A stretch of 64,000 nucleotides of DNA. It comes from Massilia sp. TS11. Its GTDB lineage: Bacteria > Pseudomonadota > Gammaproteobacteria > Burkholderiales > Burkholderiaceae_D. Positions 45,309 to 54,159 of the stretch are shown piece after piece (position 1 is the stretch's first letter; each line of letters opens with the position of its first letter). The notes under the pieces are model-generated. The model was not told where the DNA came from. It did no database searches and saw nothing but the letters and a program-made list of their open reading frames with translations. A program made the translations under genes and the position numbers. The stretch is from contig NZ_JAKLTS010000002.1 in NCBI RefSeq assembly GCF_022012445.1, positions 1-64,000 on the forward strand, read 5' to 3'.

Positions 45309-45998
45309 ATGACGCTCCAAGCCCCCGAGTTGGCCACCCCGGCCCGTGTGAATATCTACTTCCGCATCCATAAAGCCCTGCGCAGCATGCTCAGCGATAC
45401 GCTGGTGCGCGTCGGCCGCCTCGACGCCGCCGACGCCGAACAGCGCGCCGAGGTGCTCGGCCAGGTGCGCCAGCTGGCCGACTTCTGCCTCGGCCACCTG
45501 CAGCACGAGAACGAATTCGTGCACACGGCCATGGAAGCACGCCAGCCCGGCTCGAGCAGCGTCGCCTGCGACGACCATACCCACCATGTGCACGCCTGCC
45601 AGCATCTGAGCATGCTGGCCGACCAGGCGGCGACGGAGCCAAGCCCGGCCAATCTGCATACGCTCTACCTGTATCTGAGCGTGTTCGTCGGCGACAACCT
45701 GCTGCACATGAATATGGAGGAAACCGAACACAACGCCGTGCTCTGGGCCTGCTATACCGATGCTGAACTGATCGCCATCGAACAGGCGATCGTGGCCGCC
45801 CTCTCGCCCGAGGAATCGTGGCTGTCGATGCGCTGGATGGTGCCGGCCCTGTCGCCGGCCGAGCGCCTCGAACTGCTGTCCAAGGTGCGCGCGGCGGCGC
45901 CCTCGCCGGTGTTTGCCGGCCTGATCGCCGGTCTGCAGCCGTATCTGGCGGCGGCCGACTGGAGCAAGCTGTCCGACGGTCTGCGTCTGGCGGCCTGA
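45309..45998 (+). CDS. Hemerythrin-like domain protein
   Basis: The protein (229 aa) has a four-helix pattern with histidine/glutamate ligands placed as in hemerythrin HHE domains: RIHKALRSML, HLQHENEFVH, HHVHACQHL and HMNMEETEHNAVLW. A second helical half (about residues 155-229) lacks such residues. It likely binds a di-iron centre and senses O2, NO or iron. GAAGGA precedes the ATG. It is monocistronic and preceded by palindromes. Confidence 0.82.
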   Translation: MTLQAPELATPARVNIYFRIHKALRSMLSDTLVRVGRLDAADAEQRAEVLGQVRQLADFCLGHLQHENEFVHTAMEARQPGSSSVACDDHTHHVHACQHLSMLADQAATEPSPANLHTLYLYLSVFVGDNLLHMNMEETEHNAVLWACYTDAELIAIEQAIVAALSPEESWLSMRWMVPALSPAERLELLSKVRAAAPSPVFAGLIAGLQPYLAAADWSKLSDGLRLAA

Positions 45999-46010
45999 GA
46001 ACGGCAGGGC

Positions 46011-46088
46011 CCAGGCGGGCCACAGAAAGGTGCGCGGGAAGGCACCGCCTGGCGGCGGTGACCGCGTGCCTTGCTGTGGCCCGCTTGG
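46011..46088. repeat. Long nested stem-loop between convergent genes
   Basis: 15-bp outer arms (46011-46025 and 46074-46088, one wobble) enclose AAGGCAC/GTGCCTT inner arms (46039-46045 and 46066-46072). There is no clear U-tract. It may act as a bidirectional terminator or mRNA 3' end protector. Confidence 0.7.
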
Positions 46089-46092
46089 CGTT

Positions 46093-47442
46093 TCAGGGGG
46101 CGTCGGCGGCGCGCACGAATTGCAGCGGGCGCGCCACGCACAGCTTCAGGCGGCCGCGCCCGGTGCGCTCGAGGTGGATGCCGGCATGGCGTTCGGCCAG
46201 GCGGCGCGTCAGCAGCAGCAGGCGGCCTTCGAGATTGTCGCCGAGCTCGGGCAGGCGGATGCGCGGATCGAGGCGCAGCTCGCGATTGGTGAAGTCGGTG
46301 CGGCCCTTTTCCACAAAATCGCTGACCATGGTGGCCAGGATGGCGCCGGCCACGCCCTTGATCAGGTATTCGTCGCCGAGGAAGACCACGTCGGTCGGCG
46401 AGAAATGGCGCACCAGCAGCACATCGCCGGTTTCGGCCGGCGGCGCCGGGGTCGGCACCGGCGTGTCGGCGCTGTCCTCTTCGCGCGCCTCGGTGGCGCG
46501 GATGGCCACGGCCAGCACGCTGGCCAGGGCCACCAGCGCGTCCTCTTCGTCATAGCCAAAGCGCAGCTCGTGCGGGCTTTCCACATACAGCACGCCGAGC
46601 AGCTGTTCGCCGGCCAGCAGCGGCACCGCCAGCTGGCTGCCCGGAGCGGGCAGGCCGGGCAGGCCGATCTCGCCGTCGAGGGCGCCGCTGATCGGGCTGC
46701 CCTCGGTGTGGGCGCGGATCGCGCGGCTGTAGCCATACGCGGCCGTCATGTGGCTGATGCGGATTGGGGTGCGCTCGCGCGCGGCGACCCCGATCACCCC
46801 CTGGCCGAGCGCGATTTCGGAGCCGATGCCGGACTCGGTGTAGCCGCGGCTGGCCACCGTGTACAGGCGTTCGCCCAAGTCATCGTAGAGCAGGGCCATC
46901 GCATGGCGGATGCCGAATTCGGCATCCAGGCAGCCCATCACTTCGGTCAGCAGGGCGTCCAGGTCGCCCTGGCGGCGCAGCCGCTCGCAGCTGGCGCGCA
47001 GGGCCGTGAACAGGTTCTGGCGCGGCGCCCCGGCGGCCAGCACGGAGCCGGGCACGGCTTCCAGGCTGAGCACGCGGAACACGTCGGCCCCAAGCAGGCG
47101 GAACACCTCGCCCATGCCCACATGCGAGGCGATCCCGGCCAGCTTGGCCTTCATGCTCTCGAACAGGGGGCCGGCCGTCTCGGTGCGCAGGTAGTGCAGG
47201 GTCATGCGGTACTGGGCGGCCGTCAGCGGGTCGATCACGACCAGGGTCGCATACGGGTGCAGCTGCAGGTTCTGGCGCGTCTTGTTGAAGAACTGGTAGC
47301 TCAGCGCCAGATGTTCGGCGTCGACGTACTGGACCTGGGACAGGTAGGACACATTCGGCATGCCGTCGGCGTCGGCGGTGGCGACGGTGCCGGGCACGGC
47401 GCCTTCGAGGCAGCGCCGGATCATGTCGAGGCGCAGGCTCAT
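46093..47442 (-). CDS. PNPOx-GAF sensor protein with possible DNA-binding C-terminus
   Basis: In this 449 aa protein, residues 1-160 resemble a pyridoxamine-phosphate-oxidase-like flavin split barrel (GTVATADADGMPNVSYLSQVQYVD, LQLHPYATLVVIDP). Residues 170-330 form a GAF domain (LDALLTEVMGCLDAEFGI, GVIGVAARERTPIRIS, VPLLAGEQLLGVLYVES). The last 110 residues (FTNRELRLDPRIRLPELGDNLEGRLLLLTRRLAE) may be a winged helix. ATG 47442 overlaps the upstream PNPOx gene by 4 bp. It could be a flavin or redox sensor acting on transcription; that role is inferred. Confidence 0.8.
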   Translation of the reverse strand: MSLRLDMIRRCLEGAVPGTVATADADGMPNVSYLSQVQYVDAEHLALSYQFFNKTRQNLQLHPYATLVVIDPLTAAQYRMTLHYLRTETAGPLFESMKAKLAGIASHVGMGEVFRLLGADVFRVLSLEAVPGSVLAAGAPRQNLFTALRASCERLRRQGDLDALLTEVMGCLDAEFGIRHAMALLYDDLGERLYTVASRGYTESGIGSEIALGQGVIGVAARERTPIRISHMTAAYGYSRAIRAHTEGSPISGALDGEIGLPGLPAPGSQLAVPLLAGEQLLGVLYVESPHELRFGYDEEDALVALASVLAVAIRATEAREEDSADTPVPTPAPPAETGDVLLVRHFSPTDVVFLGDEYLIKGVAGAILATMVSDFVEKGRTDFTNRELRLDPRIRLPELGDNLEGRLLLLTRRLAERHAGIHLERTGRGRLKLCVARPLQFVRAADAP

Positions 47443-47939
47443 ACGCTCCCCTTCAGGGCCTGACCGGCGGCCGGGCCGGGCGTCTGCGAGAAGATCGCGC
47501 TGGGCGTGAAGCGCAGCGCCACCAGGTCCTCGTCGGCGCAATCGAGCATGGTGCGGATCAGGCGCTGCGAGTAGCCGAGCGGCTCGAGCAGGGCGCAGAA
47601 GGCGTCGCGGTAGGCGTGCACGGCGGCCAGGTCTTCGAGCGTGGGGCGGACCACGCTGGCGTCGCTGCCTTTGAGCTGGATCGCGCGGTGGGTCAGCGGG
47701 GCGCTGAACACGACCGCGATGCGCCCCGTTTCGAGAATATCTTCGAGCACCGACTGGGCCGGGCCCTGGGCGACGAAGATGCTGATGTTGCGGCGGTCGG
47801 CGCCGAGGCGGCAGCCGAAGGCGCGCACGGCGCTCGGCATGCGGTCCGCGCCGCAGGCGCCGACGCTGATCGAGGCGCCCTGCAGCATGTGGGCGGCAAT
47901 CGCATCGTCAATCAGGATCGGAACGTCTTGGGTCATCAT
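47439..47939 (-). CDS. PNPOx-like flavin-binding split-barrel protein
   Basis: This 166 aa protein has the pattern of the pyridoxamine 5'-phosphate oxidase-like superfamily: SISVGACGADRMPSAVRAFGCRL, then ISIFVAQGPAQSVLEDILETGRIAVVFS and RAIQLKGSDA. It probably binds FMN, F420 or heme rather than making PLP. It is translationally coupled to the PNPOx-GAF gene and the two likely work together. Confidence 0.8.
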   Translation of the reverse strand: MMTQDVPILIDDAIAAHMLQGASISVGACGADRMPSAVRAFGCRLGADRRNISIFVAQGPAQSVLEDILETGRIAVVFSAPLTHRAIQLKGSDASVVRPTLEDLAAVHAYRDAFCALLEPLGYSQRLIRTMLDCADEDLVALRFTPSAIFSQTPGPAAGQALKGSV

Positions 47940-48075
47940 GGGCCTGGTTCACATCAAGGGCCGATGATACCTGCCGCGCCAAGCGGCGTGCAAGCGGGCG
48001 CGCGGGTCGCGAGACCCTCCCTGGGGCGTGGCCCGGGCCACAGGGCGGGCCGGCGGCCCGCGCGCGCAAACAGCG

Positions 48076-49362
48076 TCAGGCGAGGCGGGCGAACACGCGC
48101 GCCGCCGCGTCGACGGTGGCTGCGATCACGGCCGCATCGTGCTGGGCCGAGACGAAGCCGGCTTCGAAGGCGGCCGGGGCGAAGTAGACGCCTTCGTCCA
48201 GCATGCCGTGGAAGAAGCGGTTGAAGCGTTCGCGGTCGCTGGCCATTATCCCGGCATAGGTGTCGGGGCAGCGCTCGGCGAAGAAGAAGCCGAACATGCC
48301 GCCCACGCTGGTGGCCGCGAACGGAATCCCGGCCGCCTGGGCGGCACCGCGCAGGCCGTCCACCAGCTCGGCGGTGCGTTCGCTCAGCTTGGCGTAGAAG
48401 CCGTCCTGCTGGATCAGGCGCAGCGTGGCCATGCCGGCCGCCACCGCCACCGGATTGCCGGACAGGGTGCCGGCCTGGTAGACCGCGCCCAGGGGCGCCA
48501 TCTGGGCCATCAGGTCGGCGCGCCCGCCGAACGCCGCCACCGGCATGCCGCCGCCGATCACCTTGCCCAGCGCCGTCAGGTCGGGCTGGATGCCGTACAG
48601 CGCCTGGGCGCCGTGCAGGCCGACCCGGAAGCCGCACATCACTTCGTCGAAAATCAGGATGGCGCCGTGCGCGCTGCACAGGGCGCGCATGGTCTGCAGG
48701 AACTCGGCCTTGGCCGGGATCAGGTTCATATTCCCGGCCACCGGCTCGACGACCACGCAGGCGATCTGGTCGCCGTATTCGGCGAAGGCCTGGCGCAGCT
48801 GCTCGCTGTTGTTGTAGTCGAGCACCAGCGTGTGCTTGACGAAGTCGGCCGGCACGCCGCCCGAGGTCGGATTGCCGAAGGTGAGCAGGCCCGAGCCGGC
48901 TTTGACCAGCAGCGAGTCGGCGTGGCCGTGGTAGCAGCCTTCGAATTTGATGATCTTGTCGCGCCCGGTGGCGCCGCGCGCCAGGCGCAGCGCGCTCATG
49001 GTCGCTTCGGTGCCGGACGAGACCAGGCGCACCTGTTCGAGCGAGGGCACCAGCTGGCACAGCAGCTCAGCCATTTCGATCTCGCCCTCGGTCGGGGCGC
49101 CGAAGGACAGGCCGCGCGTGGCCGCGTCCTGCACCGCCTTGACCACCTCGGGGTGGGCGTGGCCGACAATGGCCGGGCCCCAGGAGCCGATGTAGTCGAT
49201 GTAGCGCTTGCCGTCGGCGTCCCAGAAGTAGGGGCCCTCGGCGCGCGTGATGAAGCGCGGGGTGCCGCCCACCGAACGGAAGGCGCGCACCGGCGAATTG
49301 ACGCCGCCGGGCGTGGTTTTCTGGGCGCGGGCAAACAGGGTGTCGTTGCGGGAGGTGCTCAT
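48076..49362 (-). CDS. hemL: Glutamate-1-semialdehyde 2,1-aminomutase
   Basis: HemL converts glutamate-1-semialdehyde to 5-aminolevulinate for heme. The 428 aa PLP enzyme has [50 protein letters not shown] and [13 protein letters not shown]. The PLP lysine lies in [19 protein letters not shown] 49362 is the family start ([14 protein letters not shown]) and overlaps the thiD-like stop by 4 bp. Confidence 0.97.
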   Translation of the reverse strand: MSTSRNDTLFARAQKTTPGGVNSPVRAFRSVGGTPRFITRAEGPYFWDADGKRYIDYIGSWGPAIVGHAHPEVVKAVQDAATRGLSFGAPTEGEIEMAELLCQLVPSLEQVRLVSSGTEATMSALRLARGATGRDKIIKFEGCYHGHADSLLVKAGSGLLTFGNPTSGGVPADFVKHTLVLDYNNSEQLRQAFAEYGDQIACVVVEPVAGNMNLIPAKAEFLQTMRALCSAHGAILIFDEVMCGFRVGLHGAQALYGIQPDLTALGKVIGGGMPVAAFGGRADLMAQMAPLGAVYQAGTLSGNPVAVAAGMATLRLIQQDGFYAKLSERTAELVDGLRGAAQAAGIPFAATSVGGMFGFFFAERCPDTYAGIMASDRERFNRFFHGMLDEGVYFAPAAFEAGFVSAQHDAAVIAATVDAAARVFARLA

Positions 49363-50183
49363 GCTGGGTCTTGGTCGGATGGCGTGAAGGGATAAAGTTT
49401 GTTCGGCACCAGCTTGCCCATGCCGAAGCGCTGGGCCTGGGCCAGGGTGCCGATCGTGTATTCCTGGGCGGCGCGCACGGCCTCGATGGCGTCCATGTCC
49501 TGGGCCAGCAGGCAGGCCAGGGCGGCCGACAGGGTGCCGCCGGCGCCCAGGAAGACCCCGGGCAGGCTGTCGCACACGTCTTTTTCAACCAGGCCGTCGG
49601 CGTCGAACAGGTAGTTGGCGCGCTGGCCGTTCTCGGCGCCGCCGAACACCAGCACGAACTGGCAGCCCATCGCGGTCAGCTCGGCCACGTCGGCTTCGAG
49701 CATGTCGTCGTCGACCGGCTCGCGCCAGGTTTCAGCCAGGGTTTCGAGCTCGCTGCGCGAGAGCAGCAGCACAGTGGCCTGGGGGATCAGGATCTGGCGG
49801 ACCGCCAGCAGCAGTTCATCGTCCTGCATGCCGGCTTCCGGCAGCGAGGAGCAGAACGGGTCGAGCACCAGCGGCGCGTCGATATAGTCGGACACCACCT
49901 CGGCGATGGCCGACACCTGCTCCAGGCTGGCGATGGCGCCGACCTTGAAGGCGGCCACCTGCATGTCCTCGAGCAGCATGCGCGCCTGGTCGACCAGGAA
50001 TTCGGCCTCGGTCGGCTCGCTGTCCTCCAGGCCGGCGCTGTCGCGCACCAGCAGCATGGTGGTCACGGCCAGGCCATGGCAGCCGTGGGCGGCCGCCACC
50101 AGCGCGTCGGCGCCGGTGCCGGTGGCATTCATCGGGTCGAGCGCGCCAAAGCTCAGCAGCAGGGGAGGATTTGGGGTTTGCAC
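49359..50183 (-). CDS. thiD: Divergent ThiD-like hydroxymethylpyrimidine kinase
   Basis: This 274 aa ribokinase-fold protein has ThiD features: [22 protein letters not shown] and [11 protein letters not shown], with Ala/Gly-rich [10 protein letters not shown] near the end. Two key sites deviate from the usual pattern. The GTGCTLSA loop, whose Cys is catalytic in classical ThiD, reads GAGGTLSA here, and DPVM reads DPFC. Its activity is therefore uncertain. The start is unclear: GTG 50183 or GTG 50210, neither with a good ribosome site. It is divergent from rubredoxin and coupled to hemL. Confidence 0.75.
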   Translation of the reverse strand: MQTPNPPLLLSFGALDPMNATGTGADALVAAAHGCHGLAVTTMLLVRDSAGLEDSEPTEAEFLVDQARMLLEDMQVAAFKVGAIASLEQVSAIAEVVSDYIDAPLVLDPFCSSLPEAGMQDDELLLAVRQILIPQATVLLLSRSELETLAETWREPVDDDMLEADVAELTAMGCQFVLVFGGAENGQRANYLFDADGLVEKDVCDSLPGVFLGAGGTLSAALACLLAQDMDAIEAVRAAQEYTIGTLAQAQRFGMGKLVPNKLYPFTPSDQDPA

Positions 50184-50239
50184 GTTGCCTGGTTTAAGAT
50201 GCTTGACCACGCATTTTACTAGATTGAAGGAAGTCGACA

Positions 50240-50431
50240 GTGAGTAGTGAAACCAACAACGCCCCGTTCCAGAGCTGGATGTGCCTGATTTGCGGCTGGA
50301 TCTATGACGAGGCGGCCGGTCTGCCGGAAGAGGGCATCGCGCCCGGCACCCGCTGGGCCGACGTGCCGATGAACTGGTCCTGCCCCGAGTGTGGCGCGCG
50401 CAAGGACGATTTCGAGATGGTGCCGCTGTAA
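50240..50431 (+). CDS. Rubredoxin
   Basis: This 63 aa iron protein shows both CxxC iron ligand pairs, MCLICGWIYDE and WSCPECGARKDDF, with the conserved GIAPGTRW between. It is a small cytosolic electron carrier. GTG 50240 follows AAGGAAG. Rubredoxin immediately before pilG is a conserved arrangement in type IV pilus chemosensory loci. Confidence 0.95.
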   Translation: MSSETNNAPFQSWMCLICGWIYDEAAGLPEEGIAPGTRWADVPMNWSCPECGARKDDFEMVPL

Positions 50432-50495
50432 GCTGCGCCTCCAGGCCGGGGCGCCGTCACGCGCACGCGACAGGCGCCCCCGGCGCGGCGCAGCT
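50431..50495. repeat. Long hairpin between rubredoxin and pilG
   Basis: AGCTGCGCC (50431-50439) pairs with GGCGCAGCT (50487-50495). An inner GCCGGGGCGCC (50445-50455) pairs with 50473-50484 with one bulge. No U-tract follows. It may terminate rubredoxin or separate its expression from pilG. Confidence 0.7.
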
Positions 50496-50533
50496 ATGCT
50501 ATCTTGCTACAAGGTAAGAAGTGAGTGACATTT

Positions 50534-50932
50534 ATGACAAGCCCGCCGCCCCCAGGTCTGACAATCATGGTCATCGACGACAGCAGCACGATTCGCCGCT
50601 CGGCCGAGATTTTCCTCAGCGGCGCGGGCTACCAGGTGGTGCTGGCCGAGGATGGCTTCGACGCGCTGGCCAAGATCAATGACCACCACCCGGCCCTGAT
50701 CTTCTGCGACATCCTGATGCCGCGCCTGGACGGCTACCAGACCTGCGCCCTGATCAAGAAGAGCGCGCGCTTTCGCGCCACCCCGGTGCTGATGCTGTCC
50801 TCCAAGGACGGCCTGTTCGACCGCGCGCGCGGCGCCATGGTGGGCGCCAGCGCCTACCTGACCAAACCCTTCAGCAAAGACAGCCTGCTCGCCGCCGTGC
50901 GCGAGCACACGGCGCCCCCCGCAGGAGCTTAA
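50534..50932 (+). CDS. pilG: Type IV pilus response regulator PilG
   Basis: PilG is a single-domain CheY-like receiver in the Chp pathway that promotes pilus extension. The 132 aa protein has IDDSST near its start, the phospho-Asp in LIFCDILMPRLDGYQ, Ser/Thr in MLSSKDG and Lys in YLTKPFSKD. ATG 50534 is used; GTG 50525 is possible. It leads the operon pilG-pilH-pilI-pilJ-chpA; pilH begins at the base after its stop. Confidence 0.93.
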   Translation: MTSPPPPGLTIMVIDDSSTIRRSAEIFLSGAGYQVVLAEDGFDALAKINDHHPALIFCDILMPRLDGYQTCALIKKSARFRATPVLMLSSKDGLFDRARGAMVGASAYLTKPFSKDSLLAAVREHTAPPAGA

Positions 50933-51304
50933 ATGCCGATCCAGCGTATTCTGATCGTCGACGATTCCCCGACCGAGCGCTACTACCTGAGCGATATCCT
51001 GGTCAAGAACGGCTTCACCGTCAGCACCGCCGACAGCGGCGAGGCCGCGCTCGAACTGATCAAGACCGACAAGCCGCAGCTGATCCTGATGGACGTGGTG
51101 ATGCCGGGCGCGAACGGCTTCCAGATCACGCGCGCCATCGCCCGCGACCCGGCCCTGGCCGATGTCCCGGTGATCATCTGCAGCAGCAAGAACCAGGAGA
51201 CCGACCGCATCTGGGGCCTGCGCCAGGGCGCGCGCGATTACCTGATCAAGCCGGTCGATCCGGCCGAACTGCTGGCCAAGATCGCCAGCCTGGGCGGGGC
51301 CTGA
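50933..51304 (+). CDS. pilH: Type IV pilus response regulator PilH
   Basis: PilH (123 aa) is the second CheY-like receiver of the Chp system, linked to pilus retraction or to acting as a phosphate sink. It has VDDSPTERYYLSDIL, phospho-Asp in LILMDVVMPGANGFQ, CSSKNQETDRIWGLRQGARDY and YLIKPVDPAEL. It abuts pilG and overlaps pilI by one base (TGATG). Confidence 0.93.
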   Translation: MPIQRILIVDDSPTERYYLSDILVKNGFTVSTADSGEAALELIKTDKPQLILMDVVMPGANGFQITRAIARDPALADVPVIICSSKNQETDRIWGLRQGARDYLIKPVDPAELLAKIASLGGA

Positions 51305-51816
51305 TGGCGCTCGCCGGGCACGCCGACGGGGCCGGGCGCCGCTCGCGCCTGCGCCAGTATCAGGCCGAGCTGCTCGAACGCATGCAGGCCGCGCGCAGCA
51401 GCGCCGGCGCGCGCGTGGCCCAGCTGGGCGTGCAGTGCGGCGGCCAGCGCCTGCTGCTGGACCTGACCCAGACCGGCGAAGTGCTGCCGCTGGGCGCCCT
51501 GTGTCCGGTGCCCTGGACCCAGCCCTGGTATCTGGGCCTGGCCAATGTACGCGGCAGCCTGACCGGCGTGATCGATCTGGGTCTGTACCTGGGCCAGGGA
51601 CCGACGACGCGCGCGGCGCAGGCGCGCCTGGTCAGTTTTGCGGCCCGCCTCGGCCTGCCCTGCGCGCTGCTGGCCGAGCGTGTCTACGGCCTGCGCCATG
51701 CGGCCGACATGGACAATCTGGGCGAGCAGCTGCGCGACGCCGAGGGCGCGCTCTGGACCGCCCTCGATCTGGCGACGGTGGCGCAGGACGCGCGCTTTTA
51801 CCAAGTGGGTTTGTAA
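51304..51816 (+). CDS. pilI: CheW-like adaptor PilI
   Basis: PilI (170 aa) links the PilJ receptor to the ChpA kinase. It has the CheW-like pattern (LLLDLTQTGEVLPLGALCPVPWTQPWYLGLANVRGSLTGVIDLGLYLG), including the conserved NVRG. The ATG overlaps the pilH stop, so it is coupled. It is cytosolic. Confidence 0.92.
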   Translation: MALAGHADGAGRRSRLRQYQAELLERMQAARSSAGARVAQLGVQCGGQRLLLDLTQTGEVLPLGALCPVPWTQPWYLGLANVRGSLTGVIDLGLYLGQGPTTRAAQARLVSFAARLGLPCALLAERVYGLRHAADMDNLGEQLRDAEGALWTALDLATVAQDARFYQVGL

Positions 51817-51825
51817 GGAGCTGGC

Positions 51826-54153
51826 ATGGGACTGGGTTCGACGATCAAGGGATGGTTCGCGCGCGCTGGCAAGGCCGGCACGGTGCCGGCGCCCGACACC
51901 GAATTCGGCGTGGCCCCGGGCGACCCGGAATTCAAGCCGGTCGACGACGGCGGCGCCGCCGCCAGCACGGCGGCGCCCGAGGAAAACCTGGCCGCGCCGC
52001 TGCGTCTGGGCCATGTGCTGGGCGCCGGGCGCGCCCTCAAGACCCAGGAAGACGACGGCACCGATTCGCGCCTGCCGATCATCGGCCACCTGCCGCTGCA
52101 GCGCCAGCTGCGCATCCTGCTGCTGGTGCTCGGCCTGGCCATCGCGCTGACCGTGATCGCGCTGTGGCGCAATGCGGCCGCGGTATCGGTCGCCACCGAC
52201 CAGGTGCAGGTCGCGTCCGACGCCCTGATGCACTCCCAGCGCATCGGCAAGGCCACCCCGAATGCGATCGGCGGCAGCGCCGAGGCCTTCCGCCAGCTGG
52301 AGGAAAGCCGCAAGTCCCTGTCCCAGGACCTGAAGCTGATGACCGAGGGCGGAAGCTATGGCACGCGCGCGCTGCCGCCGGCCGCCAGCGCCCTGGCCGG
52401 CCTGCTGGCCGAGGCCCAGAAGAAGTGGAAGAACTCGGACAATGCGGCCGGCACCATCCTCAAGCTCAAGCCCGAACTGGCCGGCTTCGATACCCGTCTG
52501 AAGCAGCTCGACACGCTTTCGCCCGAGCTGCTGAAGATGGCCGAGGACCTGTCGGCCATGAAGCTGGCCAAGGGCGGCAGCGCGCGCGAGCTGGCCCAGA
52601 TCGGCCGCCTGATGATGCTGACCCAGCGCATGGGCCGCAGCGCCAGCGAATTTCTGACCACCGGCGGCATCCGCACCGAAACCGCCTTCCAGCTGGGGCG
52701 CGACGCCACCAACTTCCGCGCCATCGTCGACGGCTTCCTGAATGGCAGCGACAACCTCCAGCTGGCCGCCACCCGCGACGCCGACCTGCGCGCGCGCCTG
52801 GAGGAGCTGGCCAAGCGCTTCGAAAGCTATCACGAGGCGGTCAACTGGATCACCGAGAACCTGCCCAAGTTCACCCAGGCCAAATCGGCCGAACTGGCCA
52901 TCTTCACGGAGAACGAACCGCTGCGCGACCTGCTGACCAAGGTGCAGCGCAACTACCGCCTGGAGCAGGAGACGCCCGACGTCTGGTTCTGGGTGATGGT
53001 GGCCACCGCCCTGTTCACGCTGCTGACGGCGCTGTCGATTTCGCGCGTGATGCTGCAGGACTCGCGCCTGCGCGCGCGCGGCGCCGAACAGCGCCGGCGC
53101 GAAGCCGAGGCCCAGCGTCTGCAGGCCCTGGCCAAGGAGGAGGAAGCCAAGGCCACCAATGACCAGAACCAGGCGGCGATTCTGCGTCTGATGAACGAGC
53201 TGCAGGAGGTGGCCGACGGCGACCTGACCGTGGTGGCCACCGTCAGCGAGGACATCACCGGCGCCATCGCCGACTCGGTCAATTACACGGTCGAAGAGCT
53301 GCGCGGCCTGGTCGGACGCGTGACCAGCACGGCCGAGCAGGTGACCTCGGCCTCGACCAATGCGCACGACACGTCGCGCCAGCTGCTGCTGGCGGCGGAA
53401 CAGCAGGCGCGCGAAATCCAGGATGCCTCGAGCACCATCACCAAGCTGGCCAACGAGATCAATGCGGTGTCGCATTCGGCCAGCGAATCGGCCGACGTGG
53501 CGCGCCAGTCGGTGGCGGCGGCCCAGCAGGGCGCGACGGCGGTGGCCAATACCATCAAGGGCATGGACGAAATCCGCGAGCAGATTCAGGAGACCTCGAA
53601 GCGCATCAAGCGCCTCGGTGAATCCTCGCAGGAGATCGGCGAAATCACCGAGCTCATTTCCGACATTACCGAGCAGACCAACGTGCTGGCGCTGAACGCC
53701 GCCATCCAGGCCGCATCGGCCGGCGAGGCCGGGCGCGGCTTCTCGGTCGTGGCCGAGGAGGTGCAGCGCCTGGCCGAACGCTCGGGCGAGGCGGCCAAGC
53801 AGATCGGCGCGCTGGTGCGCGCGATCCAGACCGATACCCACGACGCCGTGGCCGCCATGGAGAAATCGACCCAGGGCGTGGTCGAAGGCGCGCGCCTGTC
53901 CGACGCCGCCGGCGCCGCGCTGGCCGACATCTCGCGCGTGTCGAACCGTCTGGCCGAACTGATCGAGGGCATGGCCAGCGCCACCCAGGTGCAGGCCACG
54001 GCCGCGAATGGCGTGGTCCACAACATCGAACATATCCTGTCCGTCACCGAACAGACCCAGGCCAGCACGCGCCACACGGCGGACTCGATCCGCCAGCTGT
54101 CGGAACTGGCCCAGGAACTGAAGAACTCCGTCTCGCGCTTCCGCATCGCCTAA
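51826..54153 (+). CDS. pilJ: Pilus methyl-accepting chemotaxis receptor PilJ
   Basis: PilJ is the membrane receptor that feeds the Chp pathway. In this 775 aa protein an N-terminal cytoplasmic tail precedes membrane helix 1 ([20 protein letters not shown], about residue 100), a periplasmic PilJ domain and helix 2 ([20 protein letters not shown], about 385). HAMP and a signalling domain follow, whose hairpin tip reads [37 protein letters not shown] precedes the ATG. Confidence 0.94.
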   Translation: MGLGSTIKGWFARAGKAGTVPAPDTEFGVAPGDPEFKPVDDGGAAASTAAPEENLAAPLRLGHVLGAGRALKTQEDDGTDSRLPIIGHLPLQRQLRILLLVLGLAIALTVIALWRNAAAVSVATDQVQVASDALMHSQRIGKATPNAIGGSAEAFRQLEESRKSLSQDLKLMTEGGSYGTRALPPAASALAGLLAEAQKKWKNSDNAAGTILKLKPELAGFDTRLKQLDTLSPELLKMAEDLSAMKLAKGGSARELAQIGRLMMLTQRMGRSASEFLTTGGIRTETAFQLGRDATNFRAIVDGFLNGSDNLQLAATRDADLRARLEELAKRFESYHEAVNWITENLPKFTQAKSAELAIFTENEPLRDLLTKVQRNYRLEQETPDVWFWVMVATALFTLLTALSISRVMLQDSRLRARGAEQRRREAEAQRLQALAKEEEAKATNDQNQAAILRLMNELQEVADGDLTVVATVSEDITGAIADSVNYTVEELRGLVGRVTSTAEQVTSASTNAHDTSRQLLLAAEQQAREIQDASSTITKLANEINAVSHSASESADVARQSVAAAQQGATAVANTIKGMDEIREQIQETSKRIKRLGESSQEIGEITELISDITEQTNVLALNAAIQAASAGEAGRGFSVVAEEVQRLAERSGEAAKQIGALVRAIQTDTHDAVAAMEKSTQGVVEGARLSDAAGAALADISRVSNRLAELIEGMASATQVQATAANGVVHNIEHILSVTEQTQASTRHTADSIRQLSELAQELKNSVSRFRIA

Positions 54154-54159
54154 GATCCT

